Origin: Flagellimonas lutimaris
GTDB taxonomy: Bacteria; Bacteroidota; Bacteroidia; Flavobacteriales; Flavobacteriaceae
NCBI RefSeq assembly: GCF_003581615.1
Contig: NZ_QXFH01000064.1
Location: 124,001 to 188,000 of the forward strand
Length of the DNA stretch: 64,000 nucleotides
Direction of reading: 5' to 3'
In this document: positions 46,179 to 55,610 of the stretch, piece after piece
How the letters are laid out: every line of letters starts with the position of its first letter
How positions within the stretch are numbered: the first letter of the stretch is position 1
Made by a program: the position numbers and the translations under genes
Notes under the pieces: model-generated
Database searches by the model: none
Seen by the model: only the letters and a program-made list of their open reading frames with translations
What the model was told of the DNA's origin: nothing

Positions 46179-46201
46179 GCCGCGACCATGGCAGGCGCGG
46201 C
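46179..46201 (-). terminator. Terminator of the 46224-46673 gene
   Basis: GCCGCG/CGCGGC stem with an 11-nt loop and flanking A/T pairing. The minus strand continues TTCTTTTTTT into the operator array. Confidence 0.8.
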
Positions 46202-46223
46202 ATCTTAAAATCAACAAAAAACA

Positions 46224-46673
46224 CTATCCTCTTCTCCCTCTCTTCTGCATTTTCTTTTTGCCTTGCATGGCTTTTCTGCTTTTCTGCATTGTTTTCCAAG
46301 TCTCGTACTGTTTTTCATCCAGTACTTTTTTCATTTTTTCCTGCGTTGCAATTTGACGGTCCAAACGGGCGTTTTGCATTGCAAATCGTTCCTCGGAAGT
46401 CGGCCTTTTCCATTCGCCGCTTTCCTTAAGCGCTTTAATATTATCCCATTTTGCTTTTCTAAATTGGGCGTTTTCCAAATTAATTACATAAACCTTATCC
46501 TGCTGTGCCTGGGTCAGATCCAATACCAAGGTCATGTGTTTTGTTCGCAAGGTGGCCATCTCTTCTGCAGTCATGTCCATTTGAGGACCTTGGCGCATTC
46601 CTGGGCCATTATTTTTCTGAGCGACCATGCCGATACTCATCAGCATAACCAATACTACTGCTAATCGTTTCAT
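46224..46673 (-). CDS. Periplasmic LTXXQ/Spy-like helical protein
   Basis: 149 residues. A signal peptide (about 1-19, GMVAQ) is followed by a helical region with DMTAEEMATLRTKHMTLVLD, LTQAQQDKVYVINLENAQFR and LDEKQYETWKTMQKSRKAMQ, then a very basic tail (KKKMQKRGRRG). The repeated LT/LD-xxQ pattern recalls Spy/CpxP-type periplasmic chaperones and DUF4890 proteins. Own terminator downstream; apparently monocistronic. Confidence 0.75.
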   Translation of the reverse strand: MKRLAVVLVMLMSIGMVAQKNNGPGMRQGPQMDMTAEEMATLRTKHMTLVLDLTQAQQDKVYVINLENAQFRKAKWDNIKALKESGEWKRPTSEERFAMQNARLDRQIATQEKMKKVLDEKQYETWKTMQKSRKAMQGKKKMQKRGRRG

Positions 46674-46782
46674 ATCTCTAAATTTTAATGATTTATACCT
46701 TGGACAAGTAGTTGGTCCAAAGGTTTAACCATCGCAACATAGTTTATGAAGCTTTTAACAGTAAAAGTGTGTTTTAGGGAAA

Positions 46783-46974
46783 TTACTTGCGTTCTTCTTC
46801 CAAATCTTCTGTGGTATCATCAGTGTAATCGTCGGCATCTTTGAATTGTGTTTCGACGTAAGTTTCTGATTTGATCTGATCTTGGAACTCATCGTGTTGG
46901 TCCACTACATAGTAAAGTGCGGAGGCTGCCACGAAACAGGAAAAGTAAATAAAGCTCTTAGTCTTGTAGGTCAT
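46783..46974 (-). CDS. Small single-span membrane protein with acidic tail
   Basis: 63 residues. One hydrophobic segment (about 8-24, FIYFSCFVAASALYYVV) and a strongly acidic C-terminal half (DADDYTDDTTEDLEEERK). No family recognised. Plausible because of the ATG, the composition and free flanks on both sides. Confidence 0.55.
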   Translation of the reverse strand: MTYKTKSFIYFSCFVAASALYYVVDQHDEFQDQIKSETYVETQFKDADDYTDDTTEDLEEERK

Positions 46975-47073
46975 GATGTTGAGATTTGGGATTACTAATA
47001 TAATTAAACCTAACGGAAATTTCAGCGATATGTTGTGAAATGACTTTGTTTAGATGTGAAGGGTAAAAAAAAC

Positions 47074-47107
47074 AAGGTGTAACCGATAAACGTATCGATT
47101 ACACCTT
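47074..47107 (-). terminator. Terminator of the zinc metalloprotease gene
   Basis: AAGGTGTAA/TTACACCTT plus inner CGATA/TATCG arms (one mismatch between them), loop AACG; about 30 bp past the stop. Confidence 0.8.
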
Positions 47108-47136
47108 TGCAATTTGTACTTTATTTAAAAAGGCGC

Positions 47137-49638
47137 CTATTTCGCGGGCTCCAAGATAAGGTCGATACGCTCCAAGGCGTCTTGTAAATGGTAACGACTC
47201 ATGGTGTCGGATATCCTGGCAAGACCACTTCTAATATCTCTCTTTAAGTTGTTGAGCTCAGCTCGTGCCACCGAACGAATATCGGATTGACTTGTGTTGA
47301 TTGGCGTGGATTTTCTATACCCTCCGAAGTCAGGTAATTTACGCTGACTATCCGCCGTCATTAAATATTCCAAACGGTCGATGTGCGCTTTTTGAAGGTT
47401 TCTTCTATAAGTGTCAATGGTTCTGCCACTTCTTGTTTCGGACCAGATTCCTCTACGAAGATCACGCATCATTTCTACCAAACCATAGGCTTCATCACCG
47501 TTCAAGGTTTCGTTTTCTATAATCCGTGCCAATTTGCCCAGTTGCAACATGGTGTTCAAATAGCGTTCTTGGGTAGCGCGAATACGCTCTACCGATCCGG
47601 AATATTCAATTTTATTGAAAATGTTTTGGTCTATCAACCATTCAGGGGTTTCGAACAATTGTTCCTGCATAAAGTTCATGGCATCTTTTTGGTGCTCCTT
47701 GCTCACATGGGTATATACAGCCCCTTCTTGGTCTGCAGTTTTGTGATATTCGTAAACACCTCCAATGTTGTTGGATACGTGTCCCATATACCTACGGAAT
47801 TGCGCAACTACATGTCCGTACATGGTTTCTAAATCGTCATAATTCTCACCATCCTCAGTGGTCCATTCCATTAATTTGGGAACAATACGTTTTAGGTTTT
47901 CAATACCGTACAAGCTAGCTTTTATGGCATCATCCCCTAAATCTTCGGTTTGTGAACTTGGGTCGTGGATGTCGCCCACTTGTTGGTGACCAAAGCGGTA
48001 CATTGGATCTCCGGCGTGTTCCAAAATCCAACTGTTTAGGATTGGTTTTTCTTCTTTGGCCGCTTTATCCAAAATGGGTTTGTATCCCCATTTAATGGCA
48101 TACTTATCATAAATACCAATGTTTGGCATCAATGCTACACCTTCGTCTCCTGGTTGTGCCACATAGTTGAAGCGGGCATAATCCATAATGGATGGTGCGG
48201 TACCATATTTTTTAGTAAAACTAGCAGAGCGCAAGGAATCCACAGGGTAGGCAACACTACTTCCCATATTGTGCGGAAGTCCCAAGGTGTGGCCAACTTC
48301 GTGGGATGATACAAAACGTATCAAACGGCCCATGACTTTTTCTTCAAATTCTGTTTTTTGCGCAGCAGGATTAATAGCTGCAGTTTGTACAAAATACCAA
48401 CCGCGTAGCAAACTCATTACATTGTGGTACCAGTTAATATCGGATTCCAAGATTTCACCACTCCGTGGATCGCTCACGTGAGGTCCGTTGGCATTTGGAA
48501 TAGGAGAGGCCAAATAACGCACCACAGAATACCTAACATCTTCTGGGGACCATTCTGGGTCTTCTTCGGGTGAAGGAGGGTCTTTGGCAATAATTGCATT
48601 TTTGAAACCTGCAGCTTCAAAAGCTACTTGCCAATCTTCAATACCTTGTTTTATAAAGGGCACCCATTCTTTTGGCGTGGCACGATCTACATAATAAACA
48701 ATTTGTTTTTTTGGCTCCACCAATTCACCGGCCTTATATTTTTCTATATCCTCATCTTTAACTTCGAGTCTCCAACGATCAAGGTAAGTGACTGTTTTGC
48801 TTTCTTGGGCCTCAAGTCCGTAATCTACTTGACCTCTGGCGAACCAACCCACACGTTCATCAAAATAACGACGTTTCATAGGTTCTTTGGGCAACAAGAT
48901 CATAGAATTATTTATTTCCAACGAAATGGACCCCAAGCTGGAATTGCTTGGCGGGTCGCTGGACAAATATGTTTTTACATGACGCGCCTCAATGTTCAGC
49001 GGATAACTTTTAATGGACTCGATATAACTTCGGTCGCCATCCATACGGGTAACCTTGTATCTTTTTCTGAAACGATCTGGAAATCCAAGAGCTTTTACAT
49101 CTTTAGTGAACAATGGATCTATTTCTATTACCGTTGCCGGGTTTAAGGAATCTTTTTTATTGATGGCCTTAATGTCAAAAGAAAAGAGTACAGGTTCAAA
49201 GTTGGAGTTCACCACAGCTTCGTGAACAGGCAATGAATCTGCCGCTACATTTTCATAAGAAGCCACACGCACCAATACTTTTTTGTTGTTTTTCTCCCAA
49301 CGCAGTACTTGCGTATTGATTTTTCCTCCACCAAAACCAATTCCGGTGGCAGTTTTGGAAATTCTGCTCACCATGAGCATTTCACGGTTGAACAAGGAAT
49401 CAGGAATTTCGTAATAGCGTTTATCATCAACGGTGTGTACGCTAAAAAGTCCTTCGTCCGTTTTTGCATCTTTGGTGATTACCTTATCGTAAGGTTTAAT
49501 GTCACCAGGTTTGGACTTGTCTTCCTTTTTTTGTTCGGTTTCTTTTTTCTTCTTTTTGAAAAGTTGGGCTTCCGCAGTTTGGAAAGCACCCAATAAAATA
49601 ACAACTAAGACTAGTCGAGGTAGTAAATTTTTGATCAT
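47137..49638 (-). CDS. Zinc-dependent metalloprotease (DUF5117/DUF5118 type)
   Basis: 833 residues. Signal peptide (about 1-24, AEAQ), lysine-rich linker, DUF5118/DUF5117-like N-terminal domains (ALMVSRISKTATGIGFGGGK-like block, YYVDRATPKEWVPFIKQGIE), and a metzincin-type site HEVGHTLGLPH at 446-456 followed by NMGSS and the Met-turn-like SIMDYARFNYV. C-terminal helical region about 600-830. Secreted or periplasmic; substrate unknown. Monocistronic with its own terminator. Confidence 0.92.
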   Translation of the reverse strand: MIKNLLPRLVLVVILLGAFQTAEAQLFKKKKKETEQKKEDKSKPGDIKPYDKVITKDAKTDEGLFSVHTVDDKRYYEIPDSLFNREMLMVSRISKTATGIGFGGGKINTQVLRWEKNNKKVLVRVASYENVAADSLPVHEAVVNSNFEPVLFSFDIKAINKKDSLNPATVIEIDPLFTKDVKALGFPDRFRKRYKVTRMDGDRSYIESIKSYPLNIEARHVKTYLSSDPPSNSSLGSISLEINNSMILLPKEPMKRRYFDERVGWFARGQVDYGLEAQESKTVTYLDRWRLEVKDEDIEKYKAGELVEPKKQIVYYVDRATPKEWVPFIKQGIEDWQVAFEAAGFKNAIIAKDPPSPEEDPEWSPEDVRYSVVRYLASPIPNANGPHVSDPRSGEILESDINWYHNVMSLLRGWYFVQTAAINPAAQKTEFEEKVMGRLIRFVSSHEVGHTLGLPHNMGSSVAYPVDSLRSASFTKKYGTAPSIMDYARFNYVAQPGDEGVALMPNIGIYDKYAIKWGYKPILDKAAKEEKPILNSWILEHAGDPMYRFGHQQVGDIHDPSSQTEDLGDDAIKASLYGIENLKRIVPKLMEWTTEDGENYDDLETMYGHVVAQFRRYMGHVSNNIGGVYEYHKTADQEGAVYTHVSKEHQKDAMNFMQEQLFETPEWLIDQNIFNKIEYSGSVERIRATQERYLNTMLQLGKLARIIENETLNGDEAYGLVEMMRDLRRGIWSETRSGRTIDTYRRNLQKAHIDRLEYLMTADSQRKLPDFGGYRKSTPINTSQSDIRSVARAELNNLKRDIRSGLARISDTMSRYHLQDALERIDLILEPAK

Positions 49639-49903
49639 TATAAGTCAGTTTGAATAACTAAAGCATCCAAAGAACCTAAAAATCGAGAGAATTAACTGTT
49701 AAATAAATATTAACAGTCATTTTTTTAACGGAATGCCCCAACCTTTGGGAGTCCTGCGTTTTACTGATGGTTTGGCGTGTATCGCCCCGTATAGCTGGGC
49801 TCAGAGAGTATTCAATTTTCGTAAAAAAATCCTAAAGACTGTAACGTTTTGGTTTTTGAATAGTCTTATAAGCATAACATCAATCATAAAATTCAATCAA
49901 AAA

Positions 49904-50626
49904 ATGAACAAGTTATTATTAATTTATGGAAGTGTATTATTAAGTAGTACCGCCATAGCAAACGATCAACAAAATGCCAAGGTGGTCGAGGTTCAGTCCG
50001 AGACACCGGGTAGTTTAGAAAACAGTTTAACCACATTAAATATTAGTGCAGAGTTAAACAATTCAACTTCGGAGATGAACGATTATGCATCGTATGAGTT
50101 GAATTTGAACGAAGTAGCCTATATAGAGGAAGAGCCGGAATTAGATTTAGGTTTTGATACCTCCGATTACCTTCCCGAGGGTTTTAATCCTTACGAAAGC
50201 TATTTTGATTTGAATTCCATCATATATCTCGAAAACAAAGTTGAACTAGCATTAGGTTTTGATACCCAAACGTATTTACCTGAGGACTTTAATTCCTATA
50301 CCGATGTTGTGGATGTACATTCTATCAACTACATGGAAGAAGAGGATATGGATCTAGGTTTTGATACCAAGGATTATCTGCCAGAAGGTTTTTCTCCTTA
50401 TGAAGTGTATGTGGATTTAAAGGCTATTCCTTATGTGAAAAGTGAAGTTGAACTTGAATTGGGAATCAATAGTAAGTATTTATTGCCTGAAGGTTTTGAT
50501 CCTTACACTGATGTAATCGCAATTACTTCCGTTAACTACATGGAAGATGAAGAAATAGAATTGGGTTTTGATACTTCTAAGTATCTCCCAGAAAACTTTG
50601 ATCCTTATTCTGGATCAATACAGTAA
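49904..50626 (+). CDS. Secreted protein of five ~36-residue repeats
   Basis: 240 residues. Signal peptide (about 1-19, cut near AIA/ND). After an Asn/Ser/Glu-rich linker come five tandem repeats with consensus LGFDTxxYLPEGFxPY, each followed by a D-x-x-S-I-x-Y-x-E-x-E block. Odd copies (ESYFDLNSI, EVYVDLKAI) and even copies (TDVVDVHSI, TDVIAITSV) resemble each other, so a ~72-residue unit was duplicated. Strongly acidic. No known family. The frame opens at 49733, but the signal peptide begins at 49904. Confidence 0.85.
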   Translation: MNKLLLIYGSVLLSSTAIANDQQNAKVVEVQSETPGSLENSLTTLNISAELNNSTSEMNDYASYELNLNEVAYIEEEPELDLGFDTSDYLPEGFNPYESYFDLNSIIYLENKVELALGFDTQTYLPEDFNSYTDVVDVHSINYMEEEDMDLGFDTKDYLPEGFSPYEVYVDLKAIPYVKSEVELELGINSKYLLPEGFDPYTDVIAITSVNYMEDEEIELGFDTSKYLPENFDPYSGSIQ

Positions 50627-50666
50627 AATGTTTTCATTTTACAACTTATTTGAGTTAGCTATAAAA

Positions 50667-50684
50667 ACCCCTCCAACGAGGGGT
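50667..50684 (+). terminator. Terminator of the repeat-protein gene
   Basis: ACCCCTC CAAC GAGGGGT followed by TTTTTG, 40 bp after the stop. Confidence 0.85.
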
Positions 50685-50920
50685 TTTTGTTTGTTAATAA
50701 AAACCTATAATTGGCTGGTTAACAAAAAAATAACATTGGTTTTTACAGGGAGCTATTTTTTGTAAAATGCTTTTTAATGTGCGGATTATTCAATGATTTG
50801 TGTGATTAACTGAAATTACTTTACTGTTTTTAATCGAATGCCTTGAATCCGTGCGATTTCTTTTTCTCTCCATTACGTTAACAAAAAACTAATTACAATA
50901 ATTTATCCTAAAAAGGGTTA
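50685..50920. other. Intergenic region upstream of small RNA candidate B
   Basis: A+T-rich, no gene or clear repeat. With the flanking terminators and candidate RNA it makes up the 428-bp gap 50627-51054. Confidence 0.4.
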
Positions 50921-50928
50921 TAACTTTG
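50921..50928 (+). promoter_or_regulatory. -7 box upstream of small RNA candidate B
   Basis: TAACTTTG matches TAnnTTTG; no plus-strand gene follows. Confidence 0.45.
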
Positions 50929-50933
50929 TACCT

Positions 50934-51050
50934 AACAAAGAGTTACGCCCAACTTGCTTAAAAGCGAGTAGCGTTAGTTAAGTTAGTTTCTTACATTTTT
51001 TTGAGTTAGTTAGTTTGTAAAAATGCCCCTCCGCCCGGAGGGGCATTTTT
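50934..51050 (+). ncRNA. Candidate small RNA B
   Basis: About 115 nt between a -7 box and a strong terminator. It contains an internal hairpin ACTTGCTT/AAGCGAGT (one G:U) and GTTAGTTA-like direct repeats around 50975-51015. No open frame. Family not recognised. Confidence 0.35.
51021..51047. terminator. Bidirectional terminator
   Basis: AAATGCCCCTCC GCCC GGAGGGGCATTT, A-tract before and T-tract after. It can end candidate RNA B (+) and the SLC13 transporter gene (-), whose stop is 8 bp away. Confidence 0.88.
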
Positions 51051-51054
51051 AGTT

Positions 51055-52485
51055 TTAGAACAGTAATGGAACCACAAACTGAAACACTAAAATGAGCAAT
51101 ACCACAGCGATAAGATTTAGTATTACTCCAACACGGGCCATTTGTGGAATCTTCACATAGCCGCTTGCAAATACAATAGCATTGGGTGGTGTAGCCATTG
51201 GGAGCATAAAAGCACAGCTACTTGCGATGGTTACGGGAATCAATAAGTGAAGCATTGGAATATCCAGACCTATGGCAATACCGGCAACTACCGGCGCTAA
51301 AACAGCTACAAGTGCTACGTTGCTCATCAACTCCGTCATAAATAACATTAGGAAAATCAATAATGCCGCAGTGAACAAAATACTTATCTCGCTTTGGGCA
51401 ATTCCGTTGGCAACCATATCCACAATACCACTTGTGGACATTCCCTGGGCCAAAGCAAGCCCTCCGCCGAAAAGGATTAAAATACCCCAGGCCAGTTTAG
51501 AGGTATCCTTCCAGGTGATAATAAAGTCTGCGTTTTTAATGTTGTACGGGATACCAAAAAGGGCAACGGCAGCAAAAATACTGATCATGGTATCCGTTAT
51601 TCCCAAATTGGGGAAAATATTATTAATAAGAGTCCTAAAAATCCATAGAAATACGGTGACGGCAAAAATGACAAGGACCATTTTTTCTTTACCTGATGTA
51701 GGACCCAACTTTTCCAGTTCGGAATGTATAACATCTTTTGAGGCGGTAAATTTTAGATCACGGTTGGGGAACATCCATTTTACCAAGACCAAATAACAAA
51801 TCCCAACCATGATAATAGAGAACGGTAAACCAATGGTCATCCATTTTAGAAAAGAAATTTCGGTGTTGTATTCGTTTTCCAGTAATCCTATTAAAACAGA
51901 GTTTGGGGGTGTCCCGATAACAGTTGCTATTCCTCCTGCGTTTGCCGAAAAAGCAATGCCCAGCATTACACTCAGTGCAAAATTTTGGTCACTTTTAGTA
52001 AAGCCGTCTTCATCATCAATTAATAGATTGATAACAGAAATAGCTATGGGTAGCATAACCACTGTACTGGCCGTATTACTGATCCACATGCTCAAGGTGG
52101 CGGTGGCAATCATAAAGCCCAAGATCACCTTGTTGGGTGTGGTTCCGGTAAGTTTTATAATATTCAAGGCAATCCTTCGGTGTAGGTTTACCTTTTCCAA
52201 AGCAAGGGCCATCACAAATCCGCCAAAGAAGAGAAATACAATCGGGCTCCCATAATTTGCACCTACTTCTGCAATAGGGAGTATTTTAAGAATGGGTAGG
52301 AGCAACAATGGTAACAATGCTGTTACGGAAATGGAAACTGCTTCGGTAATCCACCAAATCAGCATCCATGCCGCTACTGAAATTACGGGGTCACCTTTTT
52401 CCGACAAAAGTTCAAAAGGCAACAGATTCAATACAATAAATACTAAGGGCCCTAAGACAAGCCCAATTTTTTTGCTTAGCTCCAT
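51055..52485 (-). CDS. SLC13/DASS family sodium:anion symporter
   Basis: 476 residues, about 11-12 membrane segments. SISVTALLPLLLLPIL early, the two SNT-type substrate motifs WISNTASTVVMLPIAISV and ELMSNVALVAVLAPVVAG, and ATPPNAIVFASGYVKIP near the end. It imports di- or tricarboxylates (or sulfate) with sodium. The repeated SN-T/V hairpin motifs are intact. Monocistronic. Confidence 0.92.
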   Translation of the reverse strand: MELSKKIGLVLGPLVFIVLNLLPFELLSEKGDPVISVAAWMLIWWITEAVSISVTALLPLLLLPILKILPIAEVGANYGSPIVFLFFGGFVMALALEKVNLHRRIALNIIKLTGTTPNKVILGFMIATATLSMWISNTASTVVMLPIAISVINLLIDDEDGFTKSDQNFALSVMLGIAFSANAGGIATVIGTPPNSVLIGLLENEYNTEISFLKWMTIGLPFSIIMVGICYLVLVKWMFPNRDLKFTASKDVIHSELEKLGPTSGKEKMVLVIFAVTVFLWIFRTLINNIFPNLGITDTMISIFAAVALFGIPYNIKNADFIITWKDTSKLAWGILILFGGGLALAQGMSTSGIVDMVANGIAQSEISILFTAALLIFLMLFMTELMSNVALVAVLAPVVAGIAIGLDIPMLHLLIPVTIASSCAFMLPMATPPNAIVFASGYVKIPQMARVGVILNLIAVVLLILVFQFVVPLLF

Positions 52486-52528
52486 TAGGGTTCTAAGCTA
52501 TGCTTTTTTGTTAAAACATAAAAATATA

Positions 52529-52549
52529 GAAGCCCCATGATGGGGCTTC
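52529..52549 (-). terminator. Terminator of the TonB receptor gene
   Basis: GAAGCCCC ATGAT GGGGCTTC, 32 bp past the receptor's stop. Confidence 0.8.
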
Positions 52550-52580
52550 CAAAAATGTAAAATTATAAAGTGGAGGTTCT

Positions 52581-55450
52581 TTATTTTAAAGAAAAGCTAA
52601 TTCTTCCAAAAAGAAACCTGCCTCCAATTCCAAATTGTTGTGCTCTTCTGGACCAGTCAAAACGGCCGCCACTCCTGTTATTTCCACCATCAGCCAGAGT
52701 CTCAGCTGCTCTATCGGGATAAATGTCAAATAAGTTGTTAGCCCCAACAGTGAAGGTAAGAGCAGGTGTAACTTTATATCCAATGGACAAATCAGTAACC
52801 AATTGCGTGCCGAATACTTGTTGTCTATCGACATTGGTAGTAGCTTCTGTAACTTCTCCAAAATATACATTTCTTAAAAAGACGATTAACTTGTCTGAAG
52901 TTAAGCTATTGGATAAGTTGATTTTAGTTCTAGGAACAGCCTCTTCCAAGTAAACCCTGCTATCTTCCGGAAAATAAGTATCTACCAATCCTGCATTTTC
53001 CAAAACTTCTGAAGCATTAATATCGCCCACTTGTTTTGTTTTGGAAAAAGTACCTGCCAAATCGGATTTTAACCTCCAATTGGCCCCAAGCTGCGCCTTA
53101 TGAGTAATCACCACATCCAATCCTTTGGACTCGGTGTCGATTGCATTAGCAAAGAAAGATGCGGCGGTAGCATTGGCTTGCGCTAACAAATTGTCAAGCT
53201 CTGTGCCATTTCCAGGCCCTTGAAATTGCCCTGTATAAACCACCCGGTCATTGATTTTAACAAAATAGCCATCTACCGTAAAAGTTAGGTTGGCATCAGG
53301 AATTTTAGCTGTTAATCCTAAACTGACACTACTGGATGTTTCTTCCTTAAGTTGTGGTATGCCCAGAAGTTGTGCGGCCCTACTATCATTTGCAAAAGTG
53401 CCAACCTCTTGTGGATTTCCGTTCTGGTCAAAAATTGTTGACGTAGAATTAAAATTAATTTGATGCAACGAAGGAGCTCGGAATCCAGTGTTTGCCGCAG
53501 CGCGAATATTTATATTATCTGAAATTTTGTAGCGGGTCGCCAATTTAAAATTGATGGTGGATCCAAAATCGCTATAATCCTCGAACCTAGTTGCAAAACT
53601 TGCCAAAAATCTTTCTGAGAAATCTGCTTCCATATCAAAATATCCTGCAATACTGCTTCTTCCTCTTGAAAGTTCATTGCCTGGGCTAAAACCTGGAAAA
53701 ACCTGAGATCCACCTGGTCTTGCATTTCCAAAGAAATCCCTGGAAGGTTCTTGTGAAGCAAGTGTTATTACCTGGCCATCTGCCGTGTATTGGGCGTAGG
53801 ACGCCTCTTCCCCTGCTACTATGGTGTAATTTTCTACTCTATATTCCGCTCCAAAAGCCACATTTAAACCAGCCATTACGTCATCAAAAAACTGATTGAC
53901 ATCCAAGTTGGAGGTGTTTTGGCTAAAAGAAAAGCCCCCTGCATCAAAAACAGTTGGAGAGGAGCTTTGTAAAGAAGCGTTAAAGGTATTTCCAATGGTG
54001 TACAAGAAAGAGTTTTCCCCGTATGTATTGCTAAAGTCTACGTTCCAATCGCCCACCATGCCTTTAATGCCAGCAGAAAAAGAATGATCTTTTATCGCAG
54101 AATTGATTTCAGGTAAAAATCCATTTATATAAGCCGGGGTGAATGTCCTGCTTTGATTTGGGAGTCTGTAGAATCCTGCAGAATTACCGGTTCTTGAGCT
54201 AATACCTGCAAAAGAGTATAATTCAGTGCCCTTATCATCTAAGGGTAAAGAGAAGTTGGTAAAAAACCTGCCACCTCGCAGGGCAGATTGACCCACGCGC
54301 ATATTAAAATCGCTTCTTTCCAGTCCTCTCGCTGCTAATTCCGCATCGGTATTATCTGCAGACAAAATGGGTTGAAGTTCTTCTTTGGTTGCTGCTCCGT
54401 TCAAATTAATATTGGCCTGATTTGCATACTGAATTACGTCTGCAACATCGTCGTCCAATAAATTGGCTAGATTATAACCATCTTGATTGGCAAAACGTTC
54501 AACAGTATTGTAAAGATTAAAAATACTGCCTTCCCATTCTTTCATACGATTATAATCTTGACGAACGTCAAAATCACCTGAAAATGTGACATATCCGCCA
54601 TTTTTGCCAAGGGGTAAACCATAACTAGCAGCAAAGTTTGTGGTTTCACCATCTATACCGCCTGTTTGCCCATTTGCATTTTTGGAGAAATTAGCACCGC
54701 TGGTTACGGTAGCCGTCAATTCATTTACAGTGGTATTTAAAACAATATTGATGACCCCTGCAATGGCATCGGAACCATATTGCGCTGCTGCTCCATCTCT
54801 AAGCACCTCGATACGTTTTATTGCTGCTGCAGGAATTGCATTTAAATCTGTGCCTACACTGCCTCGCCCAAATGTACCGTTTACATTAATTAACGAAGAA
54901 GTGTGCCTGCGTTTCCCATTGATCAACACTAATACTTGGTCTGGCCCAAGCCCCCTTAAAGAAGCAGGGTCTATGTGGTCTGTACCATCAGAAATGGTTT
55001 GTGTGTTGGACGTGAAGGATGGCGCTACATAATTTAAATCTGATTTAAATTTACCTGTGGAGCAACATTATTTAGTTCTTTTATATCAATGACATCTACG
55101 GGAACAGTGCTTTCTGTTGCTGTTCTATTTGGATTTCTAGAACCGACGACCACTACATTTTCCAGTTCGAGCCCTGCTTGTAATGTTACGTCCAACGTGC
55201 TCCCTGTTACAGTTGCTTCTTGGGTGTTAAAGCCAACGTACGAAAACACTAAAATGTCTCCTGGACTTGCTTCAATCGAGTAGTTGCCATCAAAATCGGT
55301 GATGGCTCCTGTTTGAGTTCCCTTTACTTGGACCGAAGCTCCTGGTAAGGGTGCATTTTGGTCGTCATAAACGGTTCCGGTTACCTCTTGTGCACGGCTA
55401 ACAAACGATACCAACAGCACAAAAAGGAATGCTAATTTCATTCTTTTCAT
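52581..55450 (-). pseudogene. TonB-dependent receptor gene interrupted by one frameshift
   Basis: The upstream part (55034-55450, 138 codons) has a signal peptide (SRAQ), a carboxypeptidase regulatory-like domain and the start of the plug (VVVGSRNPNRTATESTVPVD), and stops at VNLNQI. The next frame continues without loss, [18 protein letters not shown] then [20 protein letters not shown], through the barrel to FSLK at 52581. Adding one T in the T-run of ATTTAAAT near 55035 restores a ~955-residue receptor. Either a recent pseudogene, a phase-variable site, or a sequencing error. Confidence 0.88.
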
Positions 55451-55548
55451 TTAAATAGGTTTTAGTAAGATTATTGGGGTATGCTGCTGGAAATCTCCTT
55501 CGGATTATGAAGAAAACTGTGGAAAGATAGAACTTTTTTTAAAACTAA

Positions 55549-55582
55549 AAACCCTTGCATTTAAATTCAAATGCAAGGGTTT
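55549..55582 (-). terminator. Terminator of lysS
   Basis: Two exactly complementary 14-bp arms (AAACCCTTGCATTT and its complement) with a 6-nt loop, 28 bp past the lysS stop. Confidence 0.85.
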
Positions 55583-55610
55583 AGGTATGGTTAGGACAAA
55601 ATTACCTAAT

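Noticed and set aside
49733..49903. N-terminal extension of the repeat protein
   Set aside because: The extra 57 codons precede a good signal peptide and have leader-like composition; start moved to 49904.
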